50,934 bases of DNA from Mycobacteriales bacterium (lineage in GTDB: Bacteria > Actinomycetota > Actinomycetes > Mycobacteriales > CADCTP01). The notes beneath the pieces were generated by a model. The model did not search any database. It was given only the letters and a program-made list of their open reading frames with translations, and was not told the origin of the DNA. The stretch is from positions 1-50,934 of the forward strand of contig DASYKU010000109.1 of NCBI GenBank assembly GCA_035995165.1, written 5' to 3'. Numbering within the stretch: the first letter of the stretch is position 1; the number at the start of each line of letters is the position of its first letter. Shown in pieces: positions 15,918 through 24,629 of the stretch. The position numbers and the translations under genes are program-made.

Positions 15918-17155
15918 TCGACGTGCTGACCGCGGAGCTCCGTGCTCCGATCACCGAGGAGACCGCCGAGCTCTACGTCGGCGGCACCGTCTTCAAGACC
16001 GGACCCCCGACCCGCGTCGGCGTCGAGCTCGAGTGGCTCGTCCACGACGCCGTCCGGCCGGACGATCCCGTCCACCCCCCGCGCCTCACCGAAGCGCTCT
16101 CCGCGAGATTCGACCCGCCGCTGGCGGGCTCGCTCACCACCGAGCCCGGCGGGCAGCTGGAGCTCAGCTCGCCGCCCGCCCCGCTCACCCAGTGTCTCGA
16201 CGGCACCGCCGCCGACCTGGCCCGGCTCCGCGACCGTCTCGCCACCGCCGGGCTGACCCTCACCGGCCTGGGCCTCGATTCCCGCCCGCCGGTCCTGTGT
16301 ACGACCTTGCCGCGCTATCTCGCGATGGAGCGGCACTTCGCCGCCCGCGGCCCCGAGGGCCGGGCGATGATGTGCTCGACCGCGTCCGTGCAGGTCTGCC
16401 TGGACGCGGGCACCGACGACGCCGAGGTGGCCGAGCGCTGGCACGCGCTGCACGCCTGGCTGCCGGTGCTCACCGGGCTGTTCGCGAACTCGCCGTCCGC
16501 CGGCTGGCGTTGCACCAGGACGGCGATCTGGTCGGCGATCGACCCGACCCGGACCGCCGCGCCGACCGGCCCGGACCCCCGCGCGGCGTACGCGCGGTGG
16601 GCGCTGGACGCGGAGCTGCTCGCGGTCCGCCGCGAGGGCGGGTCGTGGACCGCGCCGGACGGGGTGACGTTCCGGGGGTGGCTGCGCGGGGCGGCGCCGC
16701 AACTGCCCGCGCCGACCGGGGCCGACCTGGATTACCACCTGACCACGCTGTTCCCGCCCGTCCGGGGCCAGGGGCACCTGGAGCTGCGGGCGATCGACGC
16801 GCAGCCCGGGGACGGGTGGCGGGTGGTCGCAGCGCTGGTCGCCGCCCTGCTGGACGACCCGGTCGCCCGCGCGACGGCGACGGCGGCCGCGACCGACGCG
16901 CTCGACGCGCTCGCCGCGACGTCCGGAAGAGCCGGCGGAGAGGCGACCGCGCTGACCGTGGCGGCGCGGGACGCGATGACGGACCCGAGCCTGCGCCGGG
17001 CCGCCCTGTGCTTCATCGAGACGGCCGCCGGGGCGTTGACCCGCGCCGGCGCGGCGGAGCTCGCCCGAGAGGTCGAGGGGTTCGGCGAGCGGTACCCCGC
17101 TCGGTCCCGATGCCCCGCCGACGACCGCCCGATCGCACCCGAGGAGGGCGCATGA
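15914..17155 (+). CDS. egtA: Glutamate-cysteine ligase EgtA (ergothioneine biosynthesis)
   Basis: A 413-residue GCS2-type ligase that makes gamma-glutamylcysteine, the sulfur donor for ergothioneine. It shows VGVELEWLVHD near the N-terminus (ATP/Mg and glutamate site), TTEPGGQLELSS and the family's GHLELRAIDAQPGDGW late in the protein. GTG 15914 is used because GGAGGG lies upstream at 15898-15903 and the start overlaps the leader ORF stop; a GTG at 15872 would add 14 unsupported residues. Its stop overlaps egtB (ATGA). First gene of egtABCD. Confidence 0.92.
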   Translation: MIDVLTAELRAPITEETAELYVGGTVFKTGPPTRVGVELEWLVHDAVRPDDPVHPPRLTEALSARFDPPLAGSLTTEPGGQLELSSPPAPLTQCLDGTAADLARLRDRLATAGLTLTGLGLDSRPPVLCTTLPRYLAMERHFAARGPEGRAMMCSTASVQVCLDAGTDDAEVAERWHALHAWLPVLTGLFANSPSAGWRCTRTAIWSAIDPTRTAAPTGPDPRAAYARWALDAELLAVRREGGSWTAPDGVTFRGWLRGAAPQLPAPTGADLDYHLTTLFPPVRGQGHLELRAIDAQPGDGWRVVAALVAALLDDPVARATATAAATDALDALAATSGRAGGEATALTVAARDAMTDPSLRRAALCFIETAAGALTRAGAAELAREVEGFGERYPARSRCPADDRPIAPEEGA

Positions 17156-18456
17156 CCGACCTTCGGCAGCGCATCGCCGACGACCTGACCCGGGCCCGGC
17201 GCCGGTCCGAGTCGCTGACCGTCGACGTGCTGGACGAGGCCGAGCTGACCGCCCAGCACTCGCCGATCATGTCGCCGCTGGTCTGGGACTTCGCCCACAT
17301 CGGCAACCAGGAGGAGCTCTGGCTCGTCCGGGACGCCGGCGGCCGGGAGGCCGTCCGGGCCGACATCGACGAGATGTACGACGCGTTCAAGCACCCGCGC
17401 AAGGACCGCCCGGCACTGCCGTTGCTGGACCCGCGCCAGTCGCTGGCGTACACGCGGGAGGTCCGGCAGAAGGTGCTCGACGTGCTGGGCGAGGTGCCGC
17501 TGGAGGGCCGCCGGCTCACCGACAGCGGCTTCGTGTTCGGCATGGTCGTGCAGCACGAGCAGCAGCACGTGGAGACGATGCTGGCCACTCACCAGCTGCG
17601 GGCCGGCGCGGCCGTGCTGGACGCGCCGCCGCCGCCATCGTCCACTGTGGACCCGGCTCGGCTGCCGGCGGACGTGCTGGTGCCGGCCGGGCCGTTCGAG
17701 ATGGGCACCAGCATCGAGGCCTGGGCCCTGGACAACGAGCGGCCGGCCCACCGGGTCGACGTGCCCGCGTTCCGGATCGACACGTTCCCCGTGTCCAACG
17801 CGGCGTACGCGGCGTTCGTCGAGGCCGGCGGGTACGACGACCCGCGCTGGTGGACGGCCGAGGGCTTCGCCCACGTCCGGGCCGCCGCCCTGGTCGCCCC
17901 GGCCAACTGGAGCCGGGACGGCGACGGCTGGTCGCGGCGCCGCTTCGGGCACGAGGAGGCGCTGCCGGACAACGAGCCGGTCCAGCACGTCACCTGGTTC
18001 GAGGCCGACGCGTACGCACGCTGGTCCGGCGCCCGGCTGCCGACCGAGGCCGAGTGGGAGAAGGCCGCCCGCTGGGACCCGGTCGGCGGCCGGTCCCGGC
18101 GCTACCCCTGGGGCGACGAGGACCCGACCCCGGAGCGGGCCAACCTCGACGGCACCCACCTCGGCCCGGCCGAGCTCGGGGCGTACCCGGCCGGGGCGTC
18201 GGCGCTGGGCGTGCACCAGCTCGTCGGCGACGTCTGGGAGTGGTGCGGCAGCGACTTCCGCGGCTACCCGGGCTTCGAGCCGTTCCCGTACCGGGAGTAC
18301 TCGGAGGTGTTCTTCGGCGACGGCTACCGGATGCTGCGCGGCGGCTCCTGGGCGACCGACCGGGCCGCCTGCCGGTCCACGTTCCGCAACTGGGACCTGC
18401 CGGTCCGCCGGCAGATCTTCACCGGCTTCCGCTGCGCCCGGGACGCCGATGTGTAG
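17152..18456 (+). CDS. egtB: Sulfoxide synthase EgtB
   Basis: A 434-residue non-heme iron enzyme joining gamma-glutamylcysteine (or cysteine) to hercynine with O2. The N-terminal DinB-like domain supplies the three iron ligands His49 (FAHIGN) and His135/His139 (QHEQQHVE); the C-terminal formylglycine-generating-enzyme-like domain has RLPTEAEWEKAARW, GDVWEWCGSDF and MLRGGSWAT. GAGGAGG at 17141-17147 precedes the ATG, which overlaps the egtA stop by 4 nt. The egtA partner suggests the gamma-glutamylcysteine route of actinomycetes. Confidence 0.95.
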   Translation: MTDLRQRIADDLTRARRRSESLTVDVLDEAELTAQHSPIMSPLVWDFAHIGNQEELWLVRDAGGREAVRADIDEMYDAFKHPRKDRPALPLLDPRQSLAYTREVRQKVLDVLGEVPLEGRRLTDSGFVFGMVVQHEQQHVETMLATHQLRAGAAVLDAPPPPSSTVDPARLPADVLVPAGPFEMGTSIEAWALDNERPAHRVDVPAFRIDTFPVSNAAYAAFVEAGGYDDPRWWTAEGFAHVRAAALVAPANWSRDGDGWSRRRFGHEEALPDNEPVQHVTWFEADAYARWSGARLPTEAEWEKAARWDPVGGRSRRYPWGDEDPTPERANLDGTHLGPAELGAYPAGASALGVHQLVGDVWEWCGSDFRGYPGFEPFPYREYSEVFFGDGYRMLRGGSWATDRAACRSTFRNWDLPVRRQIFTGFRCARDADV

Positions 18457-19219
18457 GCATCTCGCCTATCTGGGCCGCCCGAAGGCGCTGCGCGACCTGG
18501 TCAGCGACCCACCGCACTCGCTGCTGCGGCAGTCCTGGGAGCCCCGCAACCAGGCCCACGGCGTCGTCAACGCCGACGGCTTCGGGGTGGGGTGGTACGC
18601 GGAGGGCGACCCGGTCCCGGCCCGCTACCGCCGCGACAGTCCGATGTGGACGGACCGGTCGTTCCTGGACCTGGCCCGGGTGGTGCGGTCCGGCTCGGTG
18701 CTGGCCGCGGTCCGCTCGGCCACCCCGGGGATGGCCCAGGGCGAGGCCGCGGTCGCGCCGTTCTCCAGCGGGCGCTACCTGTTCAGCCACAACGGCGCGG
18801 TCACCGGCTGGCCGACCTCGATCGCGCAGCTGACCGTGGACCTCGACCCGGTCGAGCTGATGGCGATGGAGGCGGTGTCGGACTCGGCGCTGCTCTGGCT
18901 GGTCGTGCACCAGCGGCTCAGCGACGGCGAGCGGATGCCGGAGGCGCTCGGCAACACCGTCCGGCTGGCCGCCTCGACCGCGGGCGGCCGGCTGAACCTG
19001 CTGCTCACCGACGGCCGCAGCATCGCGGCCACCACCTGGGGCGACTCGCTGTGCTGGCGGGCGGACGCGGACGGCGTGGTGGTCGCCTCGGAACCGTACG
19101 ACGACGAGCCCGGCTGGGTGGACGTGCCCGACCGCTCGCTGCTGGTCGCAACCCCGGACGGCGTGGACACCACGCCGCTCCCGTTGGACGTACCCCCGGA
19201 GGCACCGTGGATCCGCTGA
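18449..19219 (+). CDS. egtC: Gamma-glutamyl-hercynylcysteine sulfoxide amidohydrolase EgtC
   Basis: A 256-residue class II glutamine-amidotransferase-fold hydrolase. The nucleophile is Cys2 (MCRHLAYLG) after Met removal, with the expected [10 protein letters not shown] and [11 protein letters not shown] elements. It cleaves glutamate from the EgtB product. The ATG overlaps the egtB end by 8 nt, forcing the mature N-terminus to Cys. The 3' end overlaps egtD by 13 nt. Confidence 0.95.
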   Translation: MCRHLAYLGRPKALRDLVSDPPHSLLRQSWEPRNQAHGVVNADGFGVGWYAEGDPVPARYRRDSPMWTDRSFLDLARVVRSGSVLAAVRSATPGMAQGEAAVAPFSSGRYLFSHNGAVTGWPTSIAQLTVDLDPVELMAMEAVSDSALLWLVVHQRLSDGERMPEALGNTVRLAASTAGGRLNLLLTDGRSIAATTWGDSLCWRADADGVVVASEPYDDEPGWVDVPDRSLLVATPDGVDTTPLPLDVPPEAPWIR

Positions 19220-20190
19220 CCGAACGCCTCACGCTGCAGTCGCATCTGCCGCCCGACTTCCTGGAGGACGCGCTGCGGGCCGACGTCACCCGCGGGCTGA
19301 CCTCGACGCCGAAGACGCTGCCGCCGAAGTGGTTCTACGACGAGCGCGGCAGCGTGCTGTTCGAGCAGATCACCCGGCTGCCGGAGTACTACCCGACCCG
19401 GGCGGAGCGGGAGATCCTCGGCGCGCACGCGGCCGAGGTGGCCGCGACGACCAAGGCCTCGACGCTGGTGGAGCTCGGCTCCGGCTCGGGGGAGAAGACT
19501 CGGCTGCTGATCGAGGCGCTGCGGGAGATCGGCACGCTCGGGACGTACGTGCCGATGGACGTGAGCCCGTCGGCGCTGCTGGAGAGCGGCCGGGTGCTGG
19601 TCCGGGACTACCCGGGGCTGCGGGTGCACGCGCTGCTGGCCGACTTCGAGCACCAGCTCGGGGTGCTGCCCACCGGGGAGCGGCGGCTGACCGCGTTCCT
19701 CGGCGGCACGATCGGCAACCTGGAGCCGGGCCCGCGGGCGGCGTTCCTCACCGCGCTGCGCGGGTCCACCGACGCCGGCGACTGGCTGCTGCTCGGCACC
19801 GACCTGGTCAAGGATCCGGCCGTCCTCGTCCCCGCGTACGACGACCGGGACGGGGTGACCGGGCGGTTCAACAAGAACGTGCTGCAGGTGGTGAACCGGG
19901 AGCTGCGGGCCGACTTCGACCTCGACGCGTTCGAGCACGTCGCGCGCTGGAACCCGGCGGCGGAGTGGATCGAGATGCGGCTGCGCTCGACGGTCGAGCA
20001 GGATGTGAAGATCGGCGCGCTGGACCTGCTGGTGCCGTTCGCGGCCGGCGAGGAGATGCGGACGGAGGTGTCGGCGAAGTTCCGGCCGGACGGGATCCGG
20101 GCCGAGCTGGCCGTGGCCGGGCTCGCCGTCCGGGAGGCGTGGACCGACGCCGAGGGCCGGTTCCTCGTCACCCTGTCGGAGGCCGTCTGA
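19207..20190 (+). CDS. egtD: Histidine N-alpha-methyltransferase EgtD
   Basis: A 327-residue SAM-dependent enzyme that trimethylates L-histidine to hercynine, the first ergothioneine step. It shows the DUF2260 pattern [23 protein letters not shown], the SAM motif [16 protein letters not shown] and [14 protein letters not shown] 19207 has GGAGG (19198-19202) 4 nt upstream. It completes an egtABCD operon without an egtE gene; the final C-S lyase must come from elsewhere or from a general PLP enzyme. Confidence 0.95.
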   Translation: MDPLTERLTLQSHLPPDFLEDALRADVTRGLTSTPKTLPPKWFYDERGSVLFEQITRLPEYYPTRAEREILGAHAAEVAATTKASTLVELGSGSGEKTRLLIEALREIGTLGTYVPMDVSPSALLESGRVLVRDYPGLRVHALLADFEHQLGVLPTGERRLTAFLGGTIGNLEPGPRAAFLTALRGSTDAGDWLLLGTDLVKDPAVLVPAYDDRDGVTGRFNKNVLQVVNRELRADFDLDAFEHVARWNPAAEWIEMRLRSTVEQDVKIGALDLLVPFAAGEEMRTEVSAKFRPDGIRAELAVAGLAVREAWTDAEGRFLVTLSEAV

Positions 20191-20227
20191 GTGTGTCCGA
20201 CCGGTGCTGCCCGGGCACGATGACGAC

Positions 20228-20842
20228 GTGGCGTCCCTGGCTCAGCGGCTGACCGAGCGCGGCCTGCCGTCCGTCCGGGCCCAGCTGGCCCACCCGACGG
20301 TGGCCGGCATCGCCCGCGGCGACCTCGACCCGGCCGTGTTCCGGTCCTGGCTGGAACAGGACTACCTGTTCCTGCTCGACTACGTCCGGGTGTTCGCCCG
20401 GCTGGCCGGGCAGGCGCCGGACGGGCACCTCGGCGACCTGGTCGACCTCGCCCACTCGACCTGGCACGACGAGCTGACGCTGCACCGGTCGCTGGCGGCG
20501 GAGTTCGACGCCGACCTGTTCGGGGCGGTGAAGGGGCCGGCGACCTCGGCGTACACCGAGTTCCTGCTGGCGGCGGCCAACGACTACGGGCGGGGGCTGG
20601 CGGCGTTGCTGCCGTGCATGTGGGGCTACTCCACGCTCGGCGGCATGCTGCCGCCGCCGCCGGAGCCGCGGTACGCGCGCTGGGTCGCCACCTACGCCGA
20701 CCCCGGGTTCGCCGCGCTGGCCGCGCGGTGCGGGCAGCTGCTGGACGAGGCGTACGCGGAGGATCTGGTCGACGAGCCGACCGCGACCGCGGCCTTCGAC
20801 GCGGCCCTCGCCCACGAGCTCGCCTTCTGGGACGTCCCGTGA
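20228..20842 (+). CDS. tenA: TenA family protein with active-site cysteine
   Basis: A 204-residue TenA/thiaminase II-fold protein that should hydrolyse aminopyrimidine breakdown products of thiamine to HMP. Landmarks: FRSWLEQDYLFLLDYVRVF, the expected Cys130 in LLPCMWGYSTLG, and a C-terminal Glu in AHELAFWD. GTG 20228 is preferred because HPTV then falls at residue 22, as in the family, and CACGAT lies 6 nt upstream; GTG 20204 is an alternative closer to the egtD stop. It overlaps the next TenA-like gene by GTGA, so the two are coupled. Confidence 0.85.
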   Translation: MASLAQRLTERGLPSVRAQLAHPTVAGIARGDLDPAVFRSWLEQDYLFLLDYVRVFARLAGQAPDGHLGDLVDLAHSTWHDELTLHRSLAAEFDADLFGAVKGPATSAYTEFLLAAANDYGRGLAALLPCMWGYSTLGGMLPPPPEPRYARWVATYADPGFAALAARCGQLLDEAYAEDLVDEPTATAAFDAALAHELAFWDVP

Positions 20843-21477
20843 GCCAGGGGACCGTGGCCGCCGAGCTGCTGGCCGGGTGCAGTACGTCCTGGGCCCGGTT
20901 GGCGACGCATCCGTTCATCACACAGGCCGGCAACGGGAGCCTGCGCCGGGCCGTGTTCGACCGCTGGCTCGTCGCGGACCACTACTTCGTGGTCGGCTTC
21001 CGGCGCTTCCTGTCCGGACTGGTCACGCTGGCCCCGGACGAGCACGCGGCCGACACGCTGGCGGCCGGGTTCGGCGCACTGCAGGCCGAGCTGGACCTGT
21101 TCCGGCGGGAGGCGGCCGCGCGCGGGCTCGACCTCGCCGTCGACCCCGGGCCGACCACGCTCGGTTACACCGCGTTCCTGCGGTCCTCGCTGCAGGACGG
21201 CTACGCGGTCGCGCTCGCCGTCCTGTACGGCGCGGAGAAGGCGTACTTCGACGCCTGGTCGACGGTGCGGGGCGGGGCCGTCCGGGAGACGGACTACTGG
21301 CCGTTCGTGGACAACTGGTCCTCGGCGGCGTTCGCGGGGTGGGTCGCGGAGCTGGCCGGGCTGCTGGACGTGGTCGCGCCGGGCGGGCCCTCGCCGGCGA
21401 TGCGCTCGGCCTTCGACCGCGTCGTCCGGTACGAGCTGAGGTTCTGGAGCGCCGCGCACACCGGCGACCTGTGGTGA
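20839..21477 (+). CDS. Second TenA-like protein, lacking the active-site cysteine
   Basis: A 212-residue TenA-fold paralogue with FDRWLVADHYFVVGFRRFL matching the quinone-oxidoreductase-like helix pair of the upstream gene. Where the upstream protein has LLPCMW, this one reads ALAVLYGAEKAYF, with Val near residue 128 in place of Cys and a Glu shortly after. Cys-lacking TenA_E proteins are known in plants and some bacteria and act on amino- and formylamino-HMP; a Cys/non-Cys pair encoded together suggests a two-step salvage. It could also have diverged to a different role. The GTG start overlaps the upstream stop. Confidence 0.75.
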   Translation: MSQGTVAAELLAGCSTSWARLATHPFITQAGNGSLRRAVFDRWLVADHYFVVGFRRFLSGLVTLAPDEHAADTLAAGFGALQAELDLFRREAAARGLDLAVDPGPTTLGYTAFLRSSLQDGYAVALAVLYGAEKAYFDAWSTVRGGAVRETDYWPFVDNWSSAAFAGWVAELAGLLDVVAPGGPSPAMRSAFDRVVRYELRFWSAAHTGDLW

Positions 21478-21485
21478 GCGATAAA

Positions 21486-21540
21486 CGGTCCCGGGCCGTC
21501 AGGCGACCACGGGGTTAACCGCCTGACGACACCGGGACCG
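21486..21540 (+). terminator. Two-segment hairpin ending the egt-tenA operon
   Basis: The outer 9-bp stem 21486-21494/21532-21540 and the inner 9-bp stem 21497-21505/21520-21528 are both perfect, separated by a small internal loop. It starts 8 nt after the TenA stop. The longest terminator-like structure in the window. Confidence 0.8.
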
Positions 21541-21803
21541 TCCGGATCAGGACCACGGGGGCAGCCCCGACCACGTTCACTCACCTTGAGAAGACCACGA
21601 TCCGGCGGCCGAGGCGAGAAGCCCAACGCACAACTTCGAACACTTTCCGTAACCACCCCAGACGCCGAACTGTCCACACGGGACCGGATATCACCCCTGT
21701 TCACACCCCGTGTTCCCTGCGTCCGCACCGATGAGCACTCCAGCCCGCCCCATCTCGTTGACCCTCGGTGACCGTTCTTGCCCGATGGGCGCATACTGGG
21801 GGC
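21541..21803. other. Intergenic gap with no gene
   Basis: Comparatively A/T-rich and without a plausible coding frame. The only element I can support is CATACT (21792-21797), a -10-like hexamer 6 nt before the Fpg/Nei start, implying a leaderless transcript. Confidence 0.4.
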
Positions 21804-22688
21804 GTGCCTGAGTTGCCGGAGGTGGAGGCGCTCGCGGCGTTCCTGCGGGAGCGCGCGGTCGGCCATGTCGTCGCTCGGCTGGATCTGGTGGCGTTCAGCG
21901 CGTTGAAGACGTTCGACCCGCCGCCGACCGCGATCGCGGGGATGGAGGTCAGCGGCGCCGGGCGGTACGGGAAGTTTCTCGACGTCGAGATCGGCGGCTC
22001 GGCCCCGGGCGCCCCGGACGCGCTGCACCTGATCACGCACCTGTCCCGGGCCGGCTGGCTGCACTGGCGGGACAAGCTGCCGCCGGCCCCGCCCAAGCCC
22101 GGCCGCGGCCCGATCGCGGCCCGCCTGCACATGGACGACGGCAGCGGCTTCGACCTGACCGAGCAGGGCACCCAGAAGCGGCTCGCGCTCTACCTGGTCC
22201 GCGCGCCCACCGACGTGCCCGGCATCGCCCGGCTCGGCCCGGACGCGCTCGACCCGGCGCTGACCGCCGAGCGGCTGGGGGAGCTGCTGACCCAGCACGG
22301 CGGCCAGCTCAAGGGCGCGCTCACCGACCAGACGATGATCTCCGGCGTCGGCAACGCGTACTCGGACGAGATCCTGCACGTGGCCAAGCTGTCGCCGTTC
22401 AAGCCGGCCGGGAAGCTGACCGAGGCCGAGCTGTCCCGGGTGCACTCGGCGATGATCACGACGCTGCGCGATGCCGTGGACCGTTCGATCGGGCAGCAGG
22501 CGGCGACGCTGAAGGCGGAGAAGCGGTCCGGCCTGCGGGTGCACGCCCGGCCGGGCCTGCCCTGCCCGGTCTGCGGGGACACCGTGCGCGAGGTGTCGTT
22601 CGCGTCCCGGTCCATGCAGTACTGCCCGACCTGCCAGACCAACGGCCAGCAGCTGGCCGACCGGCGGATGTCGAAGCTGCTGAAGTAG
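21804..22688 (+). CDS. Fpg/Nei family DNA glycosylase/AP lyase
   Basis: A 294-residue base-excision-repair enzyme. GTG 21804 is fixed by mechanism: after Met removal the catalytic N-terminus is Pro2-Glu3 (PELPEVE). The H2TH region shows LKGALTDQTMISGVGNAYSDEI and the zinc finger is CPVC...CPTC with Gln following. It removes oxidised bases and nicks the abasic site. Fpg versus Nei cannot be settled by eye. It lies alone after the strong egt terminator and before the ECF sigma cassette. Confidence 0.93.
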   Translation: MPELPEVEALAAFLRERAVGHVVARLDLVAFSALKTFDPPPTAIAGMEVSGAGRYGKFLDVEIGGSAPGAPDALHLITHLSRAGWLHWRDKLPPAPPKPGRGPIAARLHMDDGSGFDLTEQGTQKRLALYLVRAPTDVPGIARLGPDALDPALTAERLGELLTQHGGQLKGALTDQTMISGVGNAYSDEILHVAKLSPFKPAGKLTEAELSRVHSAMITTLRDAVDRSIGQQAATLKAEKRSGLRVHARPGLPCPVCGDTVREVSFASRSMQYCPTCQTNGQQLADRRMSKLLK

Positions 22689-22693
22689 CCGCG

Positions 22694-22723
22694 CAACCTC
22701 GCCGCCGCGCCCGGAGTGTTGTC
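22694..22723 (+). promoter_or_regulatory. Putative ECF-type promoter of the first sigma cassette
   Basis: CAACCTC (22694-22700) resembles the AAC-type -35 box of ECF sigma factors and is followed by GTTGTC (22718-22723), just 4 nt before the ATG. The same CAACCTC occurs upstream of the second sigma gene (24580) and of the sigma remnant (26512), suggesting autoregulation. Confidence 0.5.
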
Positions 22724-22727
22724 GGGT

Positions 22728-23243
22728 ATGAGCGACGACGAGGACTTCCGCGAGTTCGTGGCGTCGCGGTCCCCGGCGTTGCTGCGGACCGCGTACCTGC
22801 TCCTCGGCGACCGCGGGCTGGCCGAGGACCTGCTGCAGAGCGCGCTGGCCAAGGCGTACCGGCACTGGGCCCGGGTCACCGCCGCCGGCAACCCCGAGGC
22901 GTACGTCCGGAAGATCATGGTCAACGAGCGGCGGTCCTGGTGGCGCCGCAACCCCGGCCGCGAGGTCGTCGGCGGGGTGCCGGACCGGCCCGGCCCGGAC
23001 GAGTCCGGCGCGGTGGCCGAGCGGGACGCGGTCTGGCGCGCGGTGCTCACGCTGCCGCCGCGGACCCGGGCCGTGCTGGTCCTGCGCTACTGGGAGGACT
23101 ACTCCGAGGCCGACACCGCGTCGGTCCTCGGCTGCTCGGTCGGCACCGTGAAGAGCCAGGCGTCGCGCGGTCTGCGCAAGCTCCAGGACGCCATCGACCC
23201 GGACCGGGCGGCTGCCGCCCGGACGGAAGGGGGACACCGATGA
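22728..23243 (+). CDS. SigE-family ECF RNA polymerase sigma factor (copy 1)
   Basis: A 171-residue ECF factor of the Streptomyces SigE-type family: region 2 with DEDFREFVASRSPALLRTAYLL, the GDRGLAEDLLQSALAKAYRHW core and a W-rich YVRKIMVNERRSWWRR; region 4 with RAVLVLRYWEDYSEADTASVLGCS and SQASRGLRKLQ. It overlaps the downstream membrane-protein gene (ATGA 23240-23243) and is closely similar to the factor at 24630. Probably recognises the CAACCTC boxes. Confidence 0.93.
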   Translation: MSDDEDFREFVASRSPALLRTAYLLLGDRGLAEDLLQSALAKAYRHWARVTAAGNPEAYVRKIMVNERRSWWRRNPGREVVGGVPDRPGPDESGAVAERDAVWRAVLTLPPRTRAVLVLRYWEDYSEADTASVLGCSVGTVKSQASRGLRKLQDAIDPDRAAAARTEGGHR

Positions 23244-24577
23244 GCCGCGATCCCGAGTCGATCCTCCGGGACGTCTTCGCCGACCGCGCCGGAGGGGTCG
23301 TCCCCCCGACCGGCGTCTACGCCGCGGTCCGCCGCCGGCACCGTCGCCGGCAGCAGGCCCTCGTCGGCGGCACGGTGGCGGTCACGGTGGCCGCGGTCGG
23401 CGTGCCGGCCGTGCTGCTGGACGGGCGGATCGGCGCGGCCCCGACGGCGACGCCGTCGAGCGCCGACGTCCAGGGTTGCGCCACGACGCCGACGGCGGTG
23501 CGCGGCCTGCCCGCGCAGCACGACGTGCGGGGTTCCCTCGGCGGCGACGCCAAGACGGTCGCGGCCGCCGGCCGGGCCGCCTGGTCCGCGCTCAGCTCGC
23601 CCGACTCGGGTGGGGACCACGGCCTCGACCCGGGCACGGTACGGGTGCACTCCGTCGAGCGGGCCGACGGTGGTCTGATCGTCGCCGTGGCCACCGGCAC
23701 CGCCGGGACGACGGAGCTCGAGACGGTGGTGGGCGGTCCGGACCGCGACCACCTCGGCCCGGGCGGCTTCACCAGCGGGGGAGCGGTCCTGGCCGGCGAG
23801 CCGTTCGCGTCGGGCCGTGAGTTCTTCGTCGGGCAGCTCCTGCAGGTCTGCGGCCGGTCGGTGAACCTGATCGCGGTGGTGGCGCCGCCCGGGTCGGCCG
23901 CGCAGCTCAGCCACGACACGGCGGTCGACGCCGACGGCCACCCGGTCCGGCACACCGTCCCGGTCCCGCTGCGGGCCGACGGGACGGCGGTCTTCGCCCG
24001 GCCGGCGCTGCCGCGGACGATCGTCCGGGTGCAGGACGCGGGCGGGACGTCGTACACGCACGCGGTCGACGGGCCGCCCATCCCGGCCCTCCTCTCGACC
24101 GCCGATCGGCTCCGGGCCGTGGCCGCCGCGCCCGGCGACGGCGTCCGTGCCGAGGTCACCACGCTCTCCGACAGTCAGCCCGACGCGGTGCCGTTCACAC
24201 AGACCGGCATCCGGGTGCTCTGGAGCGCCCGGCTCGGCGACGGCCGGACCCTCGCGGCCTTCGCCACCACGCTGCCCAGCGGCGCCCAGTACGTCTGGGG
24301 CGGCGCCTCGCCCCCCGGCCGCGGGGCCGACGAGTCCTTCGGCGGCTACCTGGCCGCCGGCGCGTTGCCGGGAACCGCGCTGACCTGGCAGGTTCCGGGC
24401 GGACCGCTGGTGGTGATCGTGCCGGGGACCAAGACGGTCACCGCGGGCGGCACGACGAGCACGGTGACCGCCGGCGTGCTGGCCCCGAGCGGGTCGTCCG
24501 CCGCGGGCGTCCGGGTCACCGACGCCGCCGGGAAGCCGGTGCCGGTCCGGGACGTCCGCACCCTGACGAAGGTCTGA
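23240..24577 (+). CDS. Single-pass membrane protein, candidate sigma-factor partner (copy 1)
   Basis: A 445-residue protein. The cytoplasmic N-terminus of about 40 residues (ESILRDVFADRAGG... YAAVRRRHRRRQQ) is followed by one membrane helix (about 42-62) and a large extracytoplasmic Thr/Ala/Gly-rich region ending TTLPSGAQYVWGGA... TKTVTAGGT. No HxxxCxxC anti-sigma zinc motif is present. Coupled by ATGA to the sigma gene and a clear paralogue of the protein at 25139. The arrangement suggests an anti-sigma or sensor role; this is inference, as I recognise no domain. Confidence 0.6.
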   Translation: MSRDPESILRDVFADRAGGVVPPTGVYAAVRRRHRRRQQALVGGTVAVTVAAVGVPAVLLDGRIGAAPTATPSSADVQGCATTPTAVRGLPAQHDVRGSLGGDAKTVAAAGRAAWSALSSPDSGGDHGLDPGTVRVHSVERADGGLIVAVATGTAGTTELETVVGGPDRDHLGPGGFTSGGAVLAGEPFASGREFFVGQLLQVCGRSVNLIAVVAPPGSAAQLSHDTAVDADGHPVRHTVPVPLRADGTAVFARPALPRTIVRVQDAGGTSYTHAVDGPPIPALLSTADRLRAVAAAPGDGVRAEVTTLSDSQPDAVPFTQTGIRVLWSARLGDGRTLAAFATTLPSGAQYVWGGASPPGRGADESFGGYLAAGALPGTALTWQVPGGPLVVIVPGTKTVTAGGTTSTVTAGVLAPSGSSAAGVRVTDAAGKPVPVRDVRTLTKV

Positions 24578-24579
24578 CT

Positions 24580-24610
24580 CAACCTCCATGTCCTCTTCCG
24601 GGTGATGAGC
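24580..24610 (+). promoter_or_regulatory. CAACCTC box upstream of the second sigma gene
   Basis: CAACCTC at 24580-24586 begins 3 bp after the stop of the preceding gene and about 44 bp before the second sigma start, mirroring the copy-1 promoter. A matching -10 is less clear. Confidence 0.4.
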
Positions 24611-24629
24611 GGGTGACGAGGGAGGGCGG

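Noticed and set aside
14968-17151. A very long open frame running through the cobalamin-binding-type gene and egtA into egtB
   Set aside because: Only the part from 17152 codes for EgtB. Upstream it is Arg/Gly/Ala-rich antisense-like composition caused by high GC, while the real genes lie in other frames with full domain matches.
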